Positions 22,626 to 34,839 of a stretch of DNA of 64,000 bases are shown in pieces. The position numbers and the translations under genes were made by a program. Positions within the stretch are counted from its first letter, which is position 1, and every line of letters starts with the position of its first letter. The notes below the pieces were generated by a model. That model searched no databases. It saw only the letters and a list, made by a program, of their open reading frames with translations, and was not told where the DNA came from. Source of the stretch: Monarcha castaneiventris obscurior (Eukaryota > Chordata > Aves > Passeriformes > Monarchidae); the NCBI GenBank assembly GCA_026261815.1, contig JAMPIT010000230.1, positions 3,543,501 to 3,607,500 on the forward strand. Reading direction: 5' to 3'.

Positions 22626-22690
22626 CTGCGCAAAAGTCACATTATTTCTCTGGGCTTAAGTTTTCCCATCTGCAGCACGAAATTTTAATT
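22626..22690 (+). mobile_element. MIR (CORE-SINE) fragment
   Basis: The words CAAAAGTCACATTATTTCTCT, GGGCTTAAGTTTTCCCATCTG and CAGCACG follow the 3' half of the mammalian-wide interspersed repeat (GTCACTTAA...CTCTGGGCCTCAGTTTCCCATCTGTAAAA). MIRs are tRNA-derived SINEs with L2-like tails that stopped moving before the amniote radiation. A copy in a bird is a very old relic. About 60 bases survive. Confidence 0.55.
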
Positions 22691-22761
22691 TATTACAAAG
22701 ACCTCACTGGGAAAATAAAGTGCCTGAGCACAAAGTATAACCATCAAAAGTATCACCATCC

Positions 22762-22782
22762 AAAAAAAAAAAAAAAAAAAAA
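22762..22782 (+). repeat. A21 homopolymer
   Basis: Twenty-one A between CCATC and GATAGC. No matching short duplication around a retroposed body was found. Confidence 0.9.
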
Positions 22783-22789
22783 GATAGCT

Positions 22790-25700
22790 ATTTTGAAAGG
22801 GCACCACATGAGCAAGTGCTTAGCAGAGCAATGCAAACTCTCCCAGAAGGAGCTGAGGGATGGTGGGGGGGTGGGTCTGAGTTTTCGTCTTCATCAAGAT
22901 AAATCCCTCTTTTATAACCACACTCAGCTTTGATTATTCCACCAACCAGTCTCACAGTGTCCTTTACTAGCAATGCAAACACTCCCCAGACCACGGGGAC
23001 ATATCCTTGGCCAAGATGCTATCGAAGGCTGGCTCAGATGAGGACACCTCTGCTAGAACAAAGCAAAAGAAAGCAAAAGGCAGAAAGGTGATCCCTGCAG
23101 CTTCCAATACGTGAACAGAGGTATCAAAACACCATGCAATGAACTGACACCTCTCTGGAGAAACAGGTGGCCAGATCCTGAGCCACGGAGCATTGCCAAT
23201 CCTTTCTTGGTCATCTCAAAATACCATTTGTGATGATCTATTGAAATACTCTCTAAGATGGGAGGCTTGCTTTAATTGATGACTCCAGGTCACTAAATCA
23301 TTAAATCAGTGAAGTGGACTTGGCTTACACATCACTCAGTCTATTTATCCCATTTATTGGAGGATGCTGCACCCTTTTGCAACTGGGTGCAGCCAACACC
23401 GCCCCTAATTCTGTCTACATCAAATAATAAATATCACTGAGGCTGGGCAGTACCTTTTCTTCAGCAGCAAAAGAGATGAGGTCCAGCTGACACCCCTGGT
23501 GTGTCAGGCAGACAGCACATCCTAGGAACCATCCACTGCTTTCCTTTCCTTTGGTGTGCTAAGTGCCTCTGATAACACAAGCCCCTTGGGAGCAAAAAAG
23601 CTGAAAATGGTACACAGTGTTCACTCACAAATGGCAGCTATTACTTGAATCATTTTAAGACAAGATCACTGGCAGCCCTTTTTAACACAGAAATGAACAA
23701 ATATTTAGTGTTTAGAAGGTTTTTCCCCAGCTAAATGAATATTTTATGCATGCAGAATGTACAAATAGTTTAGGAAAATAAACAAGCTTCCTCTTAAATT
23801 CTGTTTAAGGGGTACAAGAGAAACCAGTCAACCAGCTGCAGCAAGCAAAACACATTTTGTCTTTCCTCCTTGAGCTGTAGGAGAAAGGAAGGAAACTGTG
23901 GCTGACCTAGAGAGGGTAAAAGGGAAGATTGGATTCATATTGGAATAAAAAGGGTTCTCCTGCAAAGCACAGTTCAGGTCAAATGCTTCTCTGTACAGTT
24001 AACTTCTAAGGATTATTCTGATTAGTGGTCAGATCAAATAAAAAGGGGCATTAACAGCCAGGAAAATGTCCCATATTTCTAATTTCAAATCACTCACAGA
24101 GTTCAGTTTGATGTAGCCAATTTCAAGAATCATCCAGACCCATTAAAGTGCTTTTTCAGAAAAATTTATCTTAAAACTGTTTCTAGTCTCAAAGTCTGAT
24201 TGGCACAAATTCTACCTCAAAAACATGCCTTTTCCTCCCCCACCTCTGGATAAGGAGCATGAAACAGATTGCTCAACTACATCTCAGATAAGCAGAACAG
24301 TTAATGGTTTAGATACCATTCCATAAATATTTGCTGAACTAGTTTTTGGATTCTGTCCAGTTTCTGACAACCATTAAAAACATTGAATAATTTGCCATTT
24401 TCTTTCACCCTTCTGGGATGAAAAATAGGCAAGGAGGTTTTATTGCTATCATTGCTTACCATTATTTAATGACTACTTGCATTTATGTTGATGTGTCCTG
24501 CCAAAGAAGTCCAAGTGATTTTTGAATCTACAGGCCTGAGGTGTCCAAATCACACTTATGTAAATATTTATACATTCTTTATTAAATATATCCATCCTGA
24601 ATATCTGGGCTCATATGTGGCTGTGTAAGCAAGTGGCGAAGATCTGAGAGAAACCAACTAATTTCTGAATAAATACCTTATTTCACATTGGGATTTCACA
24701 TGCCTGTGCTCTCCCAGTGATGCTGAGGCTCTGTGACTAAAAGCAGCAGTGAGTTAGAGCCCATCATCTAGCACAAGATGGTGCAATATGGGAAAACACA
24801 CAAAGTTATTCAACCACACTTTATCAACAAGTTCTATGAGTCTCTATGAACAGGGATCCAAAATTCCACCTTTTCCTTGCTTCCTTATATATTAAGGGCA
24901 ATTCAGGACATTCCAGAAAATGCTTTATATAATCAACTTTCCATGACAATAGATTTTTCAAATACTTTCTGTTTTTTTCCCCCCAATTCTTAAGTCCTTG
25001 CATCTCAAGCTCAGCAGTCATTCATAAAAATATATGTCTTTTTTAAAAAGTTCCTTTCAGAGCACCTCTAGATCCCTCACATATTTGGACTGACTGTAGG
25101 ATTCTCACACTTTACCAGGCAGTAACGCTGGAGGGAAAACACATCACCAAAACCTGCTTGTGCCTTGGGCTGTGAATCTTACACTCACTTATGGCCCAAA
25201 GACCAAACTGAGGAAAGCAGATTTATGACTGTCACATTTTCACCAGCACAAAGCTACAGAATTGCTTGCCCAACTGAAACAGGCATTGTTGTACTGGTTT
25301 ATTTTTCCATTTGAAGAGTTTAATGATTCTGGTTTTCAAAAATTCAGAGCCAGACCCCTCAATCAGCTTCAGATTTGACTGCACATAACTCCTGCACTAT
25401 TTCCTTGAACTGTTCCAAAACACCAACTCTATTTCATCTTTTTGGTCCAAGTACAAGCCTAAAGTTTCATAAATTTCTAACTGGCAGTACAGCAACCTTC
25501 CACAATTTCCCAGAGGAGACTGAAAATGTCTGGCTATTGGTTGTTGTTATTTATATTCCATAATTTTCCACAAAGATCTGGTGGTTTTGTAAGTACTACA
25601 TAAATTAAATGAGTTCATGGAGCCAGCTTCCATTATAGTTTCCTTTTTCTTACAAGGCAAACAGTCCCTTGAAATCAATGGAGCTTCGGTCTGTGAAGAT

Positions 25701-27526
25701 ATCACTTCAGAACACAGCAGATACAGCAATTATCGAAGTGCATGGTGAGACAGAGCTCTGCATGGCAGGGCAGGGCTTCTGTCCAGTGTGTAATTAAGAA
25801 AGATTTTTTGTATTTTTACAGCCAACACACCCATCATATTCATGGTTGCCCTATCCCCACTCCTACTGAGTACGAGGAGCAGCAACCAAAAGCAAGAGGC
25901 AATACAGAGGTGCAGCCTTCAACTGAGCAGCCAAAGCACCTGGGGAATGCTCAGATGAGAGAAGCAACTCCTTGAAAGGCAGGGAAAGCCAGCAGCAGCT
26001 GGGAGACCAGCAGAGCCCAAGGGGAAGATGAAACAGGGAGAAAAATATCCTAAACTGCACCATAAACTACAGCAGCTCTTAGAACACTCAAAGTAGTCCC
26101 TCAAGAGTTGATGTCTGGCAAAGGATAGCTGTGATCTGCAAGAGTTGGAAAAGGGAGTACAAGAAAAAAACCAAAACATTCAGTCCCAAGAGTAAGAGGT
26201 AGGGATGAACTGTGGAGTCCACCCTGCCCTGAAGCAGGCAAAATTGCAAAGAAGAGCGATTGAGATGGTACAAAATGGCAAGAGAGAGGAGCAGAGAAAA
26301 ATATCCCATGACGAACAAAATCCACAGTTCACTCCTTTTTTCATCTCAAACAGCCACAGTTTTTTCCCTGCAATTTTTCAGCAAGATCTACCAAGCAATG
26401 AACCAAGTAGCTGGGATTCCTGACTCACTGCTGACAAGCCAGGAGAACATCCATGTGAGAAACACCAAACCCCAGTGAGCCATCACCCATCTCTCCCGGG
26501 GGAGGGAGCACCCGGCCAGCCTCTGCAATGAAGATGGATCACACTGCACCAGGGATGCCTCAGCCAGCTCGGGTACCAAAGGCAGGATAGCTGCATTCCC
26601 GAATCTAGTTCTTCAGCAGGACTCACACAGAGGGGTTTTTCCCTCTGTATTTGCATACACACCCAAATGCAAACGACATTGAAATGATGAGGTGCTCATA
26701 CAAAAGCACTACTGGAGGCTGCACAGCAGCAGCCTTGTGCCCTGCTCCTCATGGACCCCACTTCCCTTCCCACCAGCCTAGAGCTCACAGATGGAGGGAT
26801 GGAGCCTCTTTCCTGTATCATGGTGGGGAGAAGGAGGGTAGAGACACTTCTGGAGAGGGCAGAGCTGTGCTGTGTCTGGGGTCAGTGGAGGTCTCTGGGT
26901 GCCTGGGGTAAATTACAAAGTCTGAGCTAGGACATGATGTTCAATAATTCAGGGAGTGAAGGACCAACACTTTGGACTATAATCCTCTGTGGTGTGGGTG
27001 AAACCCCTCAGAGATGTCCTGGTCTCTAAGGATGAATAAACCAGAGAACAAAATTAATGTCAGGGACTTGGTGGTGACTTGGTGGTGCCTCATTCAGCTT
27101 TGCCTGAGGCATTCAGAGGGGCTGCCAAACCGTGTCAGTGATGCTATGGGAGGTTTTGAATCAGTAGCAATTGGTGATTCAGGATGACCAGATTTAAACA
27201 CTGTGGACCAGCTCAGAGCCCCCACTGCTTTCATTCTACAAAGGCACTGAATTTCAAAAGTTTTGAAAGACACGGGATGGGTCTTACCCTGCTTCTAGTG
27301 TATCCCTTAAGAGCTTGGGTGAGAAACACCCTTTGTGGGCCAGAAACAGTCCCACAAGACAACAGAAGAATGATACTGCAACATCTAGAAGTGGGAGAAA
27401 ACCACAGGAAAGCAGGACCTGGTGGGTTATGGGTAAGAACTCCAGCCACAGGCTTCAGCATAAAATCCTTTTATATCTGCATGCAAAGAGTATTGGGATC
27501 TATGAAAATGTGAATTCTGCAATATG
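22790..27526. other. Unique non-coding stretch
   Basis: No CR1, LTR or gene is recognised with confidence over almost 5 kb. A tandem GACTTGGTGGT doublet lies near 27065-27086. Overlapping frames at 25863-26579 and 27184-27527 show no family signature. Confidence 0.5.
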
Positions 27527-27532
27527 ACTTTC
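27527..27532 (+). repeat. Left target-site duplication of the solo LTR
   Basis: ACTTTC, identical to the six bases that follow the LTR. Confidence 0.88.
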
Positions 27533-27887
27533 TGTTGTTAAGCATGGGAAAACTGTTAGCTGTGCCCCAGCTAAGTTCTGTAACCATCCTTATCAGAGCC
27601 TGAGGAATGCAAGAACTGCTAAATTAAGAAAGTGGACGTTGGAAGAAAAGAACAACAAAGCAGCAAGAAAGCAGAGAAAGAAGGACTGTACCAACCTGGA
27701 CTAGAACCAATCCCGTTTCCTGAGGCTACATGCAGAGTGTGTGGGCAATGCGAGCAGTCCAATCGGGTCATGTGTGATCGTGTGAATGACACTTAGAGAA
27801 ATGTATAAGAATGGAGAAATGTAAACAATAAATGGATTCCTGCGTAATCATATTGATTCGTAGTCCAGGGGTCTCCTTTTCCCCACA
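27533..27887 (+). mobile_element. Endogenous retrovirus solo LTR with 6-bp target-site duplications
   Basis: The 355-bp element starts TGTTG and ends CCACA, giving the canonical TG...CA ends and an imperfect 5-base inverted terminus. The flanking six bases are identical: ACTTTC at 27527-27532 and again at 27888-27893. A TATA-like TATAAGA lies at 27804-27810 and an AATAAA polyadenylation signal at 27827-27832, in the right order for U3-R-U5. No primer-binding site, gag, pol or env follows, so this is a solo LTR left by recombination between the two LTRs of a provirus. A 6-bp duplication fits class II (ERVK / alpha-beta-like) integrases better than ERVL, which usually give 5 bp. Intact duplications suggest a fairly recent insertion. 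Confidence 0.88.
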
Positions 27888-27893
27888 ACTTTC
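27888..27893 (+). repeat. Right target-site duplication of the solo LTR
   Basis: ACTTTC, matching the left copy exactly. Confidence 0.88.
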
Positions 27894-28746
27894 AGCTTCA
27901 CTGGTCCCAGAGTGGGATCTCTGAGGACCAGCACTTCCATGAAGACACAGCAGTGGCAGCATGGCTGAACTGAGATGCCTCAGCTCTGCTGCCTCCTCCA
28001 TCTCTCTGCCTTTGGGCTGCTCTGTGCTCCCTCCCTTGGCAACATGCACTGCTCCTGGGGGCTGTGCCAGCAACAGGGATGGGGGTGTCAGTGCCAAAAA
28101 AGGCCAGGGGAGTAGGGTGGAAAATTCAGGCAGGAAGGAGAAAAAGGCGATGGTAATTAGTTGCACATAAACCCAGCCACACCTGAGCAGTCTGTAACAT
28201 TTTAAGACTGGCTCTGAGATTGTGGTGGAGAACATATAATGCTGCAGCACATCTGCAGCTCTCAGGAGAGCACTAATTATTTACCCAAAAGAAAACACCC
28301 CGCTACAATAACATCACAGCACACCCATCCTGGAATTAAGATGCTCTTGCACGCTCACAGCATGTTTTATTTTCTTTGAACCTCATGACTTAGCTTCCAC
28401 TGTTGTGCTGGATGTTGAGTTATTTCATTGAAGTTGTCCCCGTGCCTGCAGGGCCCAGGTGAATTACCCACGTCCTCACATCTCTGCACAGCCTGGCTAG
28501 GGACGGTATGTTCTTCAGGTCAGGGATTCTGGGCTTTCTAAGGCACTCTGTGCACGTAGCAGCTTTGCTGCATGTAGGTTTTACCTTTTGTAGGTGTGCA
28601 ATAAATAGTAACCATTAACTCTGAATTGAAGCAAAGGCCCCCCTAGAAAAGGATGAAGTGGCTGCCTACATAGAGGAATGAACAGTTAAAATGTCATCAA
28701 AGGTTTAGAAGCTGAAGTATAAAGATCTCTGCTGGTATCAACTGGC

Positions 28747-28750
<4 letters not shown>

Positions 28751-28778
<28 letters not shown>
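28751..28778 (+). repeat. A28 homopolymer
   Basis: Twenty-eight A, the longest homopolymer in the window, followed by GGAGGTAAGAGC. That word is not found just upstream, so there is no evidence for a retroposed insertion with target duplication. Confidence 0.92.
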
Positions 28779-28780
<2 letters not shown>

Positions 28781-29515
28781 AGGTAAGAGCACCTTGCAGC
28801 ATTTAAAGTAGGTCAGCATTGCCAGAAAAGAAATACTTTTAAATACATTGTGATGCAGAAACCTGACACAGAGTTACAAATTCACCAGAAAGAATTTGTG
28901 AGCTTAACCAAAAAAAAGATGTAAATGAGTTTACCCACTCAATTTAATCTAGAGACATACAGCAGTTGGGGCTGAATGTAACGGGAATGAGCCACATCAA
29001 CATTTGCAGACTGGCATGAACGCCCTAGCAATAGTTACATCCACAGAATTATGCTGGTTCCTGTCAGAATGAGCAGTCAGACTGTAACTGGAGACAATCA
29101 CAGGGAATTCTGGAATAGAGATGGATCACTTCCCTGAGAGCTGTTTCATTTGCTCCCACAGCACTGGTGGTTGCCCAGCTCTCAGGGAAGATGCTCCACA
29201 AGGCTGGTGTCAGAGCAGACACGTCACACAGGGCTGGTGGCACTGGTGCAGCTCAGGGACCCTCCCAGCAGAGCCACATCCCTGCCCCAAAAGGATGCAA
29301 AGTGCTCGGAGGCAAAGCCCCCCTGTTCCATTGTGGCATTCACAAGCACAGTGGAAGCCCTGTGGTGATGAGCTCTGAAATAGATGCCATCTGTGATAAA
29401 AGTTCAGTGTTTATGTAACCCCCAGAGGCAATTCTGGATATAGGATGCACTCAGTGCAGTTATTTTAAGATCAAGTATTTGATTACCACCACAGGGACTT
29501 ACTTGCAAAATAACC

Positions 29516-29570
29516 CAAAAAAACCAACCAACCAAAAAAAAAAAAAAAAACAAAAAACAACCCAAGTAAG
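29516..29570 (+). repeat. A/C-rich low-complexity tract
   Basis: CCAACCAACC followed by 17 A (29534-29550) and CAAAAAACAACCC. Confidence 0.8.
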
Positions 29571-30104
29571 AGCACACACAAGTTTAGCTTTTACTTCCCA
29601 ATTTGGTCATGTAAATAATAATTTAAAATAATCTACCCACACCAGAAAGAGAATTGTGTTCTCAAAGTCTCTCACCACAGACAACAGCACTTTAAATATA
29701 TCCTAGACACTAAATTTGCCTAAAGAAAAGTGAATACAATTTGATTTTAAAGAACCCAACTAATAAAGAACCAAAAAAAATTTCAGGAAAACAAATACAA
29801 GTACAAATGATCACGTCAGAAGAAACACTAATGTCCATTTCCTCAGCATGCTGGTCTTTGTTTGGTTTTTTGTTTGTTTGGGTTGGGTTTTTTAAAGGTA
29901 AGACAACATTGCACACAAAGCAATCACTAACCCCAAGACAGGCATGTATATAAAACAGGCTTTTTTCACTTAAGAGGTTCATGAAATAATTTTAAAGGGG
30001 AAGTCTTTTAAAGGCTGTAACCTTTACACCTTACAAAAAAAGGGTGTAAACTGTCACTCAATTAATTTTACTCATACCCTGATCCTGATTAACAGGAGTG
30101 ATAA

Positions 30105-30172
30105 TGTGTGTGAGTGTATGTACACCTATCTGAAAAAATACACACACATGTATATATAAACACACATAAAAA
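30105..30172 (+). repeat. TG/CA/TA alternating low-complexity tract
   Basis: GTGTGTGAGTGTATGTACAC, then ACACACACATGTATATATA and CACACATA. Alternating purine-pyrimidine, with possible Z-DNA character. Confidence 0.65.
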
Positions 30173-30749
30173 CTACATTTGCAGGTGAATATTTTTAGTT
30201 CTTCTCACCTTCTATGGCCTCCCTGTTACGTCTGTATTTTAAATAATGAAGGATGACTTTGTGGTTGAGGTTGGCAGGGTATCCACATTCTATTCCCAGT
30301 AGATAAATTCCAGCAACCCCTGAAGGCTGATGGGTCTTTTCTCTCAATCAAACCTTGACTAGGTTTGTTTAGGAAGAGTTACTTTTTTTTTTAACATACT
30401 TTCAGCATTTTGTAGAACTGGAAGAAAAAGCAATGGTTATTTTTAAACTTTGTATATTGGACACAATATTGACCTAAACCCACAAATAAATTAGCAGCAA
30501 CTACAACCAACACACACAAAGCATCACTTGTTTGATTCCTCACACTGAAGTTGTCTTCCACAGACACCTGGGCTTCCAAACCTGCCCCAAATGCCCCAGA
30601 CTCCACTGAGGGCAGCACCACAAACCCCAAACCTGTTTTGGGGAGATTCTATGAATTATGTTGCAAAAATACTGAAGATTGCAATCAGAACATTAATTAT
30701 GTCAGATCAGTTTAAAAGATCAACCAGTGTGACCCAATCTTCCCCAAGT

Positions 30750-30905
30750 CATAGAACAGCCCAAGATGGAAAGGACCTCAAAAGATCATCCAGACCTCAA
30801 AAGATCATCCAGACCAACCCTTCATGGAAAGGGAGCCTAGATGAGATTATCCAGCAGCCTGTCCAGCCACATCTTGAAAACCTCCTGAAAAGACTGGTTC
30901 CATAC
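30750..30905 (-). mobile_element. CR1 LINE 3' fragment
   Basis: Read on plus, TCATAGAACAGCCCAAGATGG, AAAGGACCTC and the run to AGCCACATCTTGAAAACCTCC match the reverse complement of the CR1 3' end. The tail is at the left, so the element is on the minus strand. A 19-base segment is present twice inside it. The C-terminal ORF2 coding part is only partly present and decayed. The element ends indistinctly near 30905. Confidence 0.82.
30776..30813 (+). repeat. 19-bp tandem duplication inside CR1
   Basis: CCTCAAAAGATCATCCAGA occurs at 30776-30794 and again at 30795-30813 with no mismatch. CR1 elements carry this segment once, so the duplication arose after insertion. Confidence 0.9.
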
Positions 30906-30909
30906 CTCA

Positions 30910-33365
30910 AAATACCACATTTATATAGTGTTTGTTTTAATCACTATGTTACAGTGCTGCATTGGGTAACATAAGTCCCCCTGCAAGTGCCCAACCACCG
31001 CCCTCCAGCTGTCAGCACCGGAGCAGCTTCTGAACAGGAACACGTCCCATTAACAGCAGGATCATCTGTTTTGAAGGTTGAAGACTGAAATCTCATTTCT
31101 TGGCAACATTCAGTAATTCAAAGCGCATTCCAACGTGTTTCATAAAATGTCTTTTTCTTCTTTTTCTATTACTTTTGGGCCTATACACATTTTCCAGAGG
31201 GAACCAGCATGGTGGACAAGGGTTCCAGTCCCAATCTCTGAGTTGGATCCCCACATGGTCCTGGGCAAAACTGTGCTTTGTTATGGCAGGTCTAACAAGA
31301 CCTGATAGACCTAATATAAGATCTAATAATACTTCCATTGATTTATGAGCAAGAATCACTCTTCCATACCAGGCTGTGTAGCCACATTTGCAAAATGCAG
31401 GATTATCAGTTTACAGCAAGCAGGTACAACCACAACTCTTCTTGGTCTATCATGAAAAGGAAAAATCATTAATGGCTGTCCTAAAATACTTTCTGTTTTC
31501 ATTTCTACCCTCCTGGCTGTTCTTTGTTATTTTTTTAGACTACACTCTATTCAGAGGTACCACCTTTTAACAGAAGATCATACAGTAACAATTAATGTTC
31601 ACTGAAATTATGATATAAAGATAATGATATGGCATTAAGGAAGTGCCAAGAAACCTGAGCGATCATTTGGCCACAATACCAGCAGTAAGTATGACAAACA
31701 GCAGCTTTGGATCTTGGTCAACAAATAGCCAGTGGTTGAAGGCTCTGCAAACAACTCCAGAAAGGCTTTCAACCTTGTCCTTGTTGGATACCTCTGTAGT
31801 GCTCTTGCCAAAGATAATTTTCCGCTACAGTCCAGTAATATATTCTGAAAAAATAATTTTATTTACTTCAGGATATGTTAATTACTATTTCTATGTGTGT
31901 TATTAGCAGCAATTTCTTAAGAATGCATAAGTTGTCAGCGATTTTGGAAGAAAAAAAGGGAGGAATTGCAGCTACTAAATACTCCTGGGTTTACTCCCTC
32001 CTAGCACTTGAAATGAATGATTATGAGGGTGGCATAAAATACCAGTTACACTGTCCCAAAATAGAATAAACATTTCCATCCATGTACAGCTCAAGATATT
32101 TGTTTCTCCAGGACCACTGCCTCTCTTGATTGCAAAGCAGCTTTTGAAAACAGATTTCTCAGTCCCTCAGCTTTCCAATCTAATGCTTCTGAAATATGCC
32201 CGTTTAACAAGTTGCAGGAGGACCTTGGGGACCTCCTGCTGAAACTCTGACAGCACACAGACATGTAATAAACTGGCTTCCACCTCAGCTAAAGCTTTTT
32301 TACTAAAGGTTTTTCCATACAGAATTCATTCCTTAGTTTTAAGAGTCTGATTACGCCTCTTCAGAGCATCAGTACAGATTTTCACTGAAAGTTTATCAGC
32401 AAACACCGTTTTTGGGAAAAAAATAAGAGAAATATATCTAACTTGAACTTTTCAGTGCAGCCTTGCATTGCCTTTGGAAGCTACACTGTGAAGTCAGATT
32501 TTTGTGTAATACACCGACAACATCTCGAGCATCAGTAGATATGGAGCTAATTTGGTTTATTTGCTCTAGGGCAAGAAGAAGGGAAGCAGAAAGCATCTGG
32601 AAGAAGAAACTTAAACCCCTACAACTGCCTCGAAAACACCATTTCAAATGCTAGATTTCAAGGGCACAGAAGGAAGTGACCACTGACTGGACTATATTTA
32701 AATGCACTATGAAGCTCAATACTGTGCTTATTTTTAGGCAAGAATAATAACTATTCCCTTTCTTCTGTACAAACTTATTCCTAACAGGCATCCTGTCCAA
32801 AGAGTGATCCAAGGCAACTCCTAACATTGTCAGGAGCACAGTAGGGGGCTGTATAGCTGCCTACAGGAATGCTGATTTTTTCCTACCACCAAAGAGATAT
32901 ATATTAGCAGGGCATTTCCAGGATGGAGTTTCCTTCCCCAGGTCCAAGTCCAACATCTACTCCAGTCAGTGATGATCCAGATGTCGTGTCAGACTCTAGA
33001 TTACATCCCAGCTGAAAGGCAGTGCAGCCAGTATCCCTCAAAAGATCTTAACCTGTCTGTGATAATTTTAGCTGTGGTCTTCCAAGCCAGAGCTTGCCCA
33101 GACAAGTGCTTCAGGACCACCCAGAGAAAACTGAGCACCAGCAACATCCACTAGTTTCTGACATGGCTAACCTTTCTGAATCCATTCCTCACTTCAAGTT
33201 TACAAAAATAAAGAGGTTAGTCTAACTTAGTGCTCGAGTTTGAGCTTCATGTGCTGAAAGGACAAGCACAATGTTCTTGCATGAACTGATTATTGGATCA
33301 CTTGGAGAAGAAAAGGTGATTCACATGCTTGAGGTTAAAACAAATGGAGGTGTTCAGGACAGAAA
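30910..33365. other. Unique non-coding stretch
   Basis: No gene or interspersed repeat is recognised. Frames at 31093-31359 and 31643-32069 are short and conflict across strands. Confidence 0.5.
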
Positions 33366-33372
33366 GGATTTC

Positions 33373-33508
33373 CCCTTCCTTCCTTCCTTCCTTCCTTCCT
33401 TCCTTCCTTCCTTCCTTCCTTCCTTCCTTCCTTCCTTCCTTCCTTCCTTCCTTCCTTCCTTCCTTCCTTCCTTCCTTCCTTCCTTCCTTCCTTCCTTCCT
33501 TCCTTCCT
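33373..33508 (+). repeat. (CCTT)n microsatellite
   Basis: An uninterrupted tetranucleotide run of about 136 bases (roughly 34 units), all pyrimidine on the plus strand. No interruption was seen. It keeps frames open on both strands, giving Phe-Leu-Pro-Ser or Lys-Glu-Gly-Arg repeats that are not real proteins. Such pure mirror-symmetric tracts can form triplex DNA and vary greatly in length between individuals. Confidence 0.97.
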
Positions 33509-33514
33509 GCCCCA

Positions 33515-34800
33515 ATGTGAAAGTGCTTTGTTTGGTAGTTTTTCATCTTTTTTTGTGTGGTCCTGTTTCCAGGGCCACCTCGGAAAATTATCTAACAAAG
33601 ACTTCCTGCTGGGAAAGCAAATTTCAGAATAAAAAGCTGCTGGCAGTCTTGATTACTCCAGCCCCTTTCCTGCAGCATATTATGGTGGTGGCTTTTGGTT
33701 TCAGTGACACTCTACTGGAAGCTGTGATGTGCTCTGGACTGTAGTGGGTCCCTGCATATCGGGTGTAATAAATGTTCTGTAGATCCTTGTCTTCACCTTT
33801 GGAGATGGCAACTACCAACGCTGACAGAGAAGAACCTCCTGGAAAGAACTGGCGTCACCCACATGGAACAAAAAGCAAACACAGCACTTCAGGGGTGCAG
33901 CTCCAAGTTTCTGTCTCTCACAAACATCCCCGCACACACCCGCAGCAACACGCTCATGGCAACCAGTGCCACTGCACACAGACTTTTTGAGACGTTCAAT
34001 TTGGTGTCCTAAGCAACCAGCAGATCAGCTTGTTCCTCCAGATGTAACCACAAACATTCAGCAGCTTAAGTTAAGCTCTCTGGCCAATTTCATGGTTTTT
34101 ATTTTTTTTTTCATTGAGGAAATGAGGTAACAGGACAATGCAGAGCAGTCCATATTCATCTTACTCCACTACTAAATTTCTTCAGTTTATGAAAATCCCT
34201 AAGAGGCAGTTTCTGTGCCAGCTACTCAGAAAGCTGCACAGTAAGTCAGTGCCTCTAACGTTACAAAACTAGTTGTAAAGTCGTAAGTTTGATGTATGGC
34301 TACAGCTACAGCCACATGCTCGAAACAAGGATTGCATCTGAATCTAGTGTTTTGCAATTGCTATTTTAACAACCTGGTTTAAGGTGCCTTCAAGCCTTGC
34401 CAAACTGTAATGAGAAAGAGCAGAAACTTTCCAAAGCTGTGTCTGCCCAAAGAGGAACTATCTGAGAAAACTTCAGCCAAAATATTTAAGCCATTCCTAA
34501 AAGATGTTGCAGAGAATATTTCTGTATAAGAAACAATTTTCTGGTGAATTTTAGAGGGAGATTTCTAACTCCACCTTGGTTTGGGTCTAAGAGTTATGAC
34601 TTGGCAGAACAGACTGCATAAGGCAAACGTTTCTGTTCTCTATACAAAAATGGACCTAAATTTAACTACTTTACACAGGGACTTTCACGCTTACATTGGA
34701 CAAGCACTGGCAGAAGTGGGACTGAAAAATTGACCTCCTTGAAATAAGAGGAGATGAAATGTGGGAGATAATGTGGCCAGTCTAACTAGTAAGCAGCTGT
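33515..34800. other. Unique non-coding stretch
   Basis: No gene is recognised. TTGAGGAAATGAGGTAACAGG near 34115-34135 resembles the conserved core of a minus-strand MIR but is too short to call. A T run precedes it. Confidence 0.5.
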
Positions 34801-34839
34801 GGTGCCTGGGAATATCTCAAAAGGAGCAAGGGACTGAGA

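Larger units (their letters stand above)
27900..30740. other. Unique non-coding stretch with A-rich tracts
   Basis: No gene or interspersed repeat is recognised. The stretch holds the A28 run, the A/C-rich tract at 29.5 kb, a GT-rich patch near 29855-29896, and the TG/CA/TA-rich segment at 30.1 kb. Confidence 0.55.

Noticed and set aside
28751..28778. A28 as the tail of a processed pseudogene
   Set aside because: No matching target duplication or recognisable cDNA-like body upstream.
33271..33744. 157-codon plus-strand frame and matching minus-strand frames
   Set aside because: Open only because the (CCTT)n tract has no stop codons in these frames; products are pure Phe-Leu-Pro-Ser or Lys-Glu-Gly-Arg repeats.
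34108..34150. MIR-like word TTGAGGAAATGAGG
   Set aside because: Too short and without the neighbouring MIR segments to support a call.
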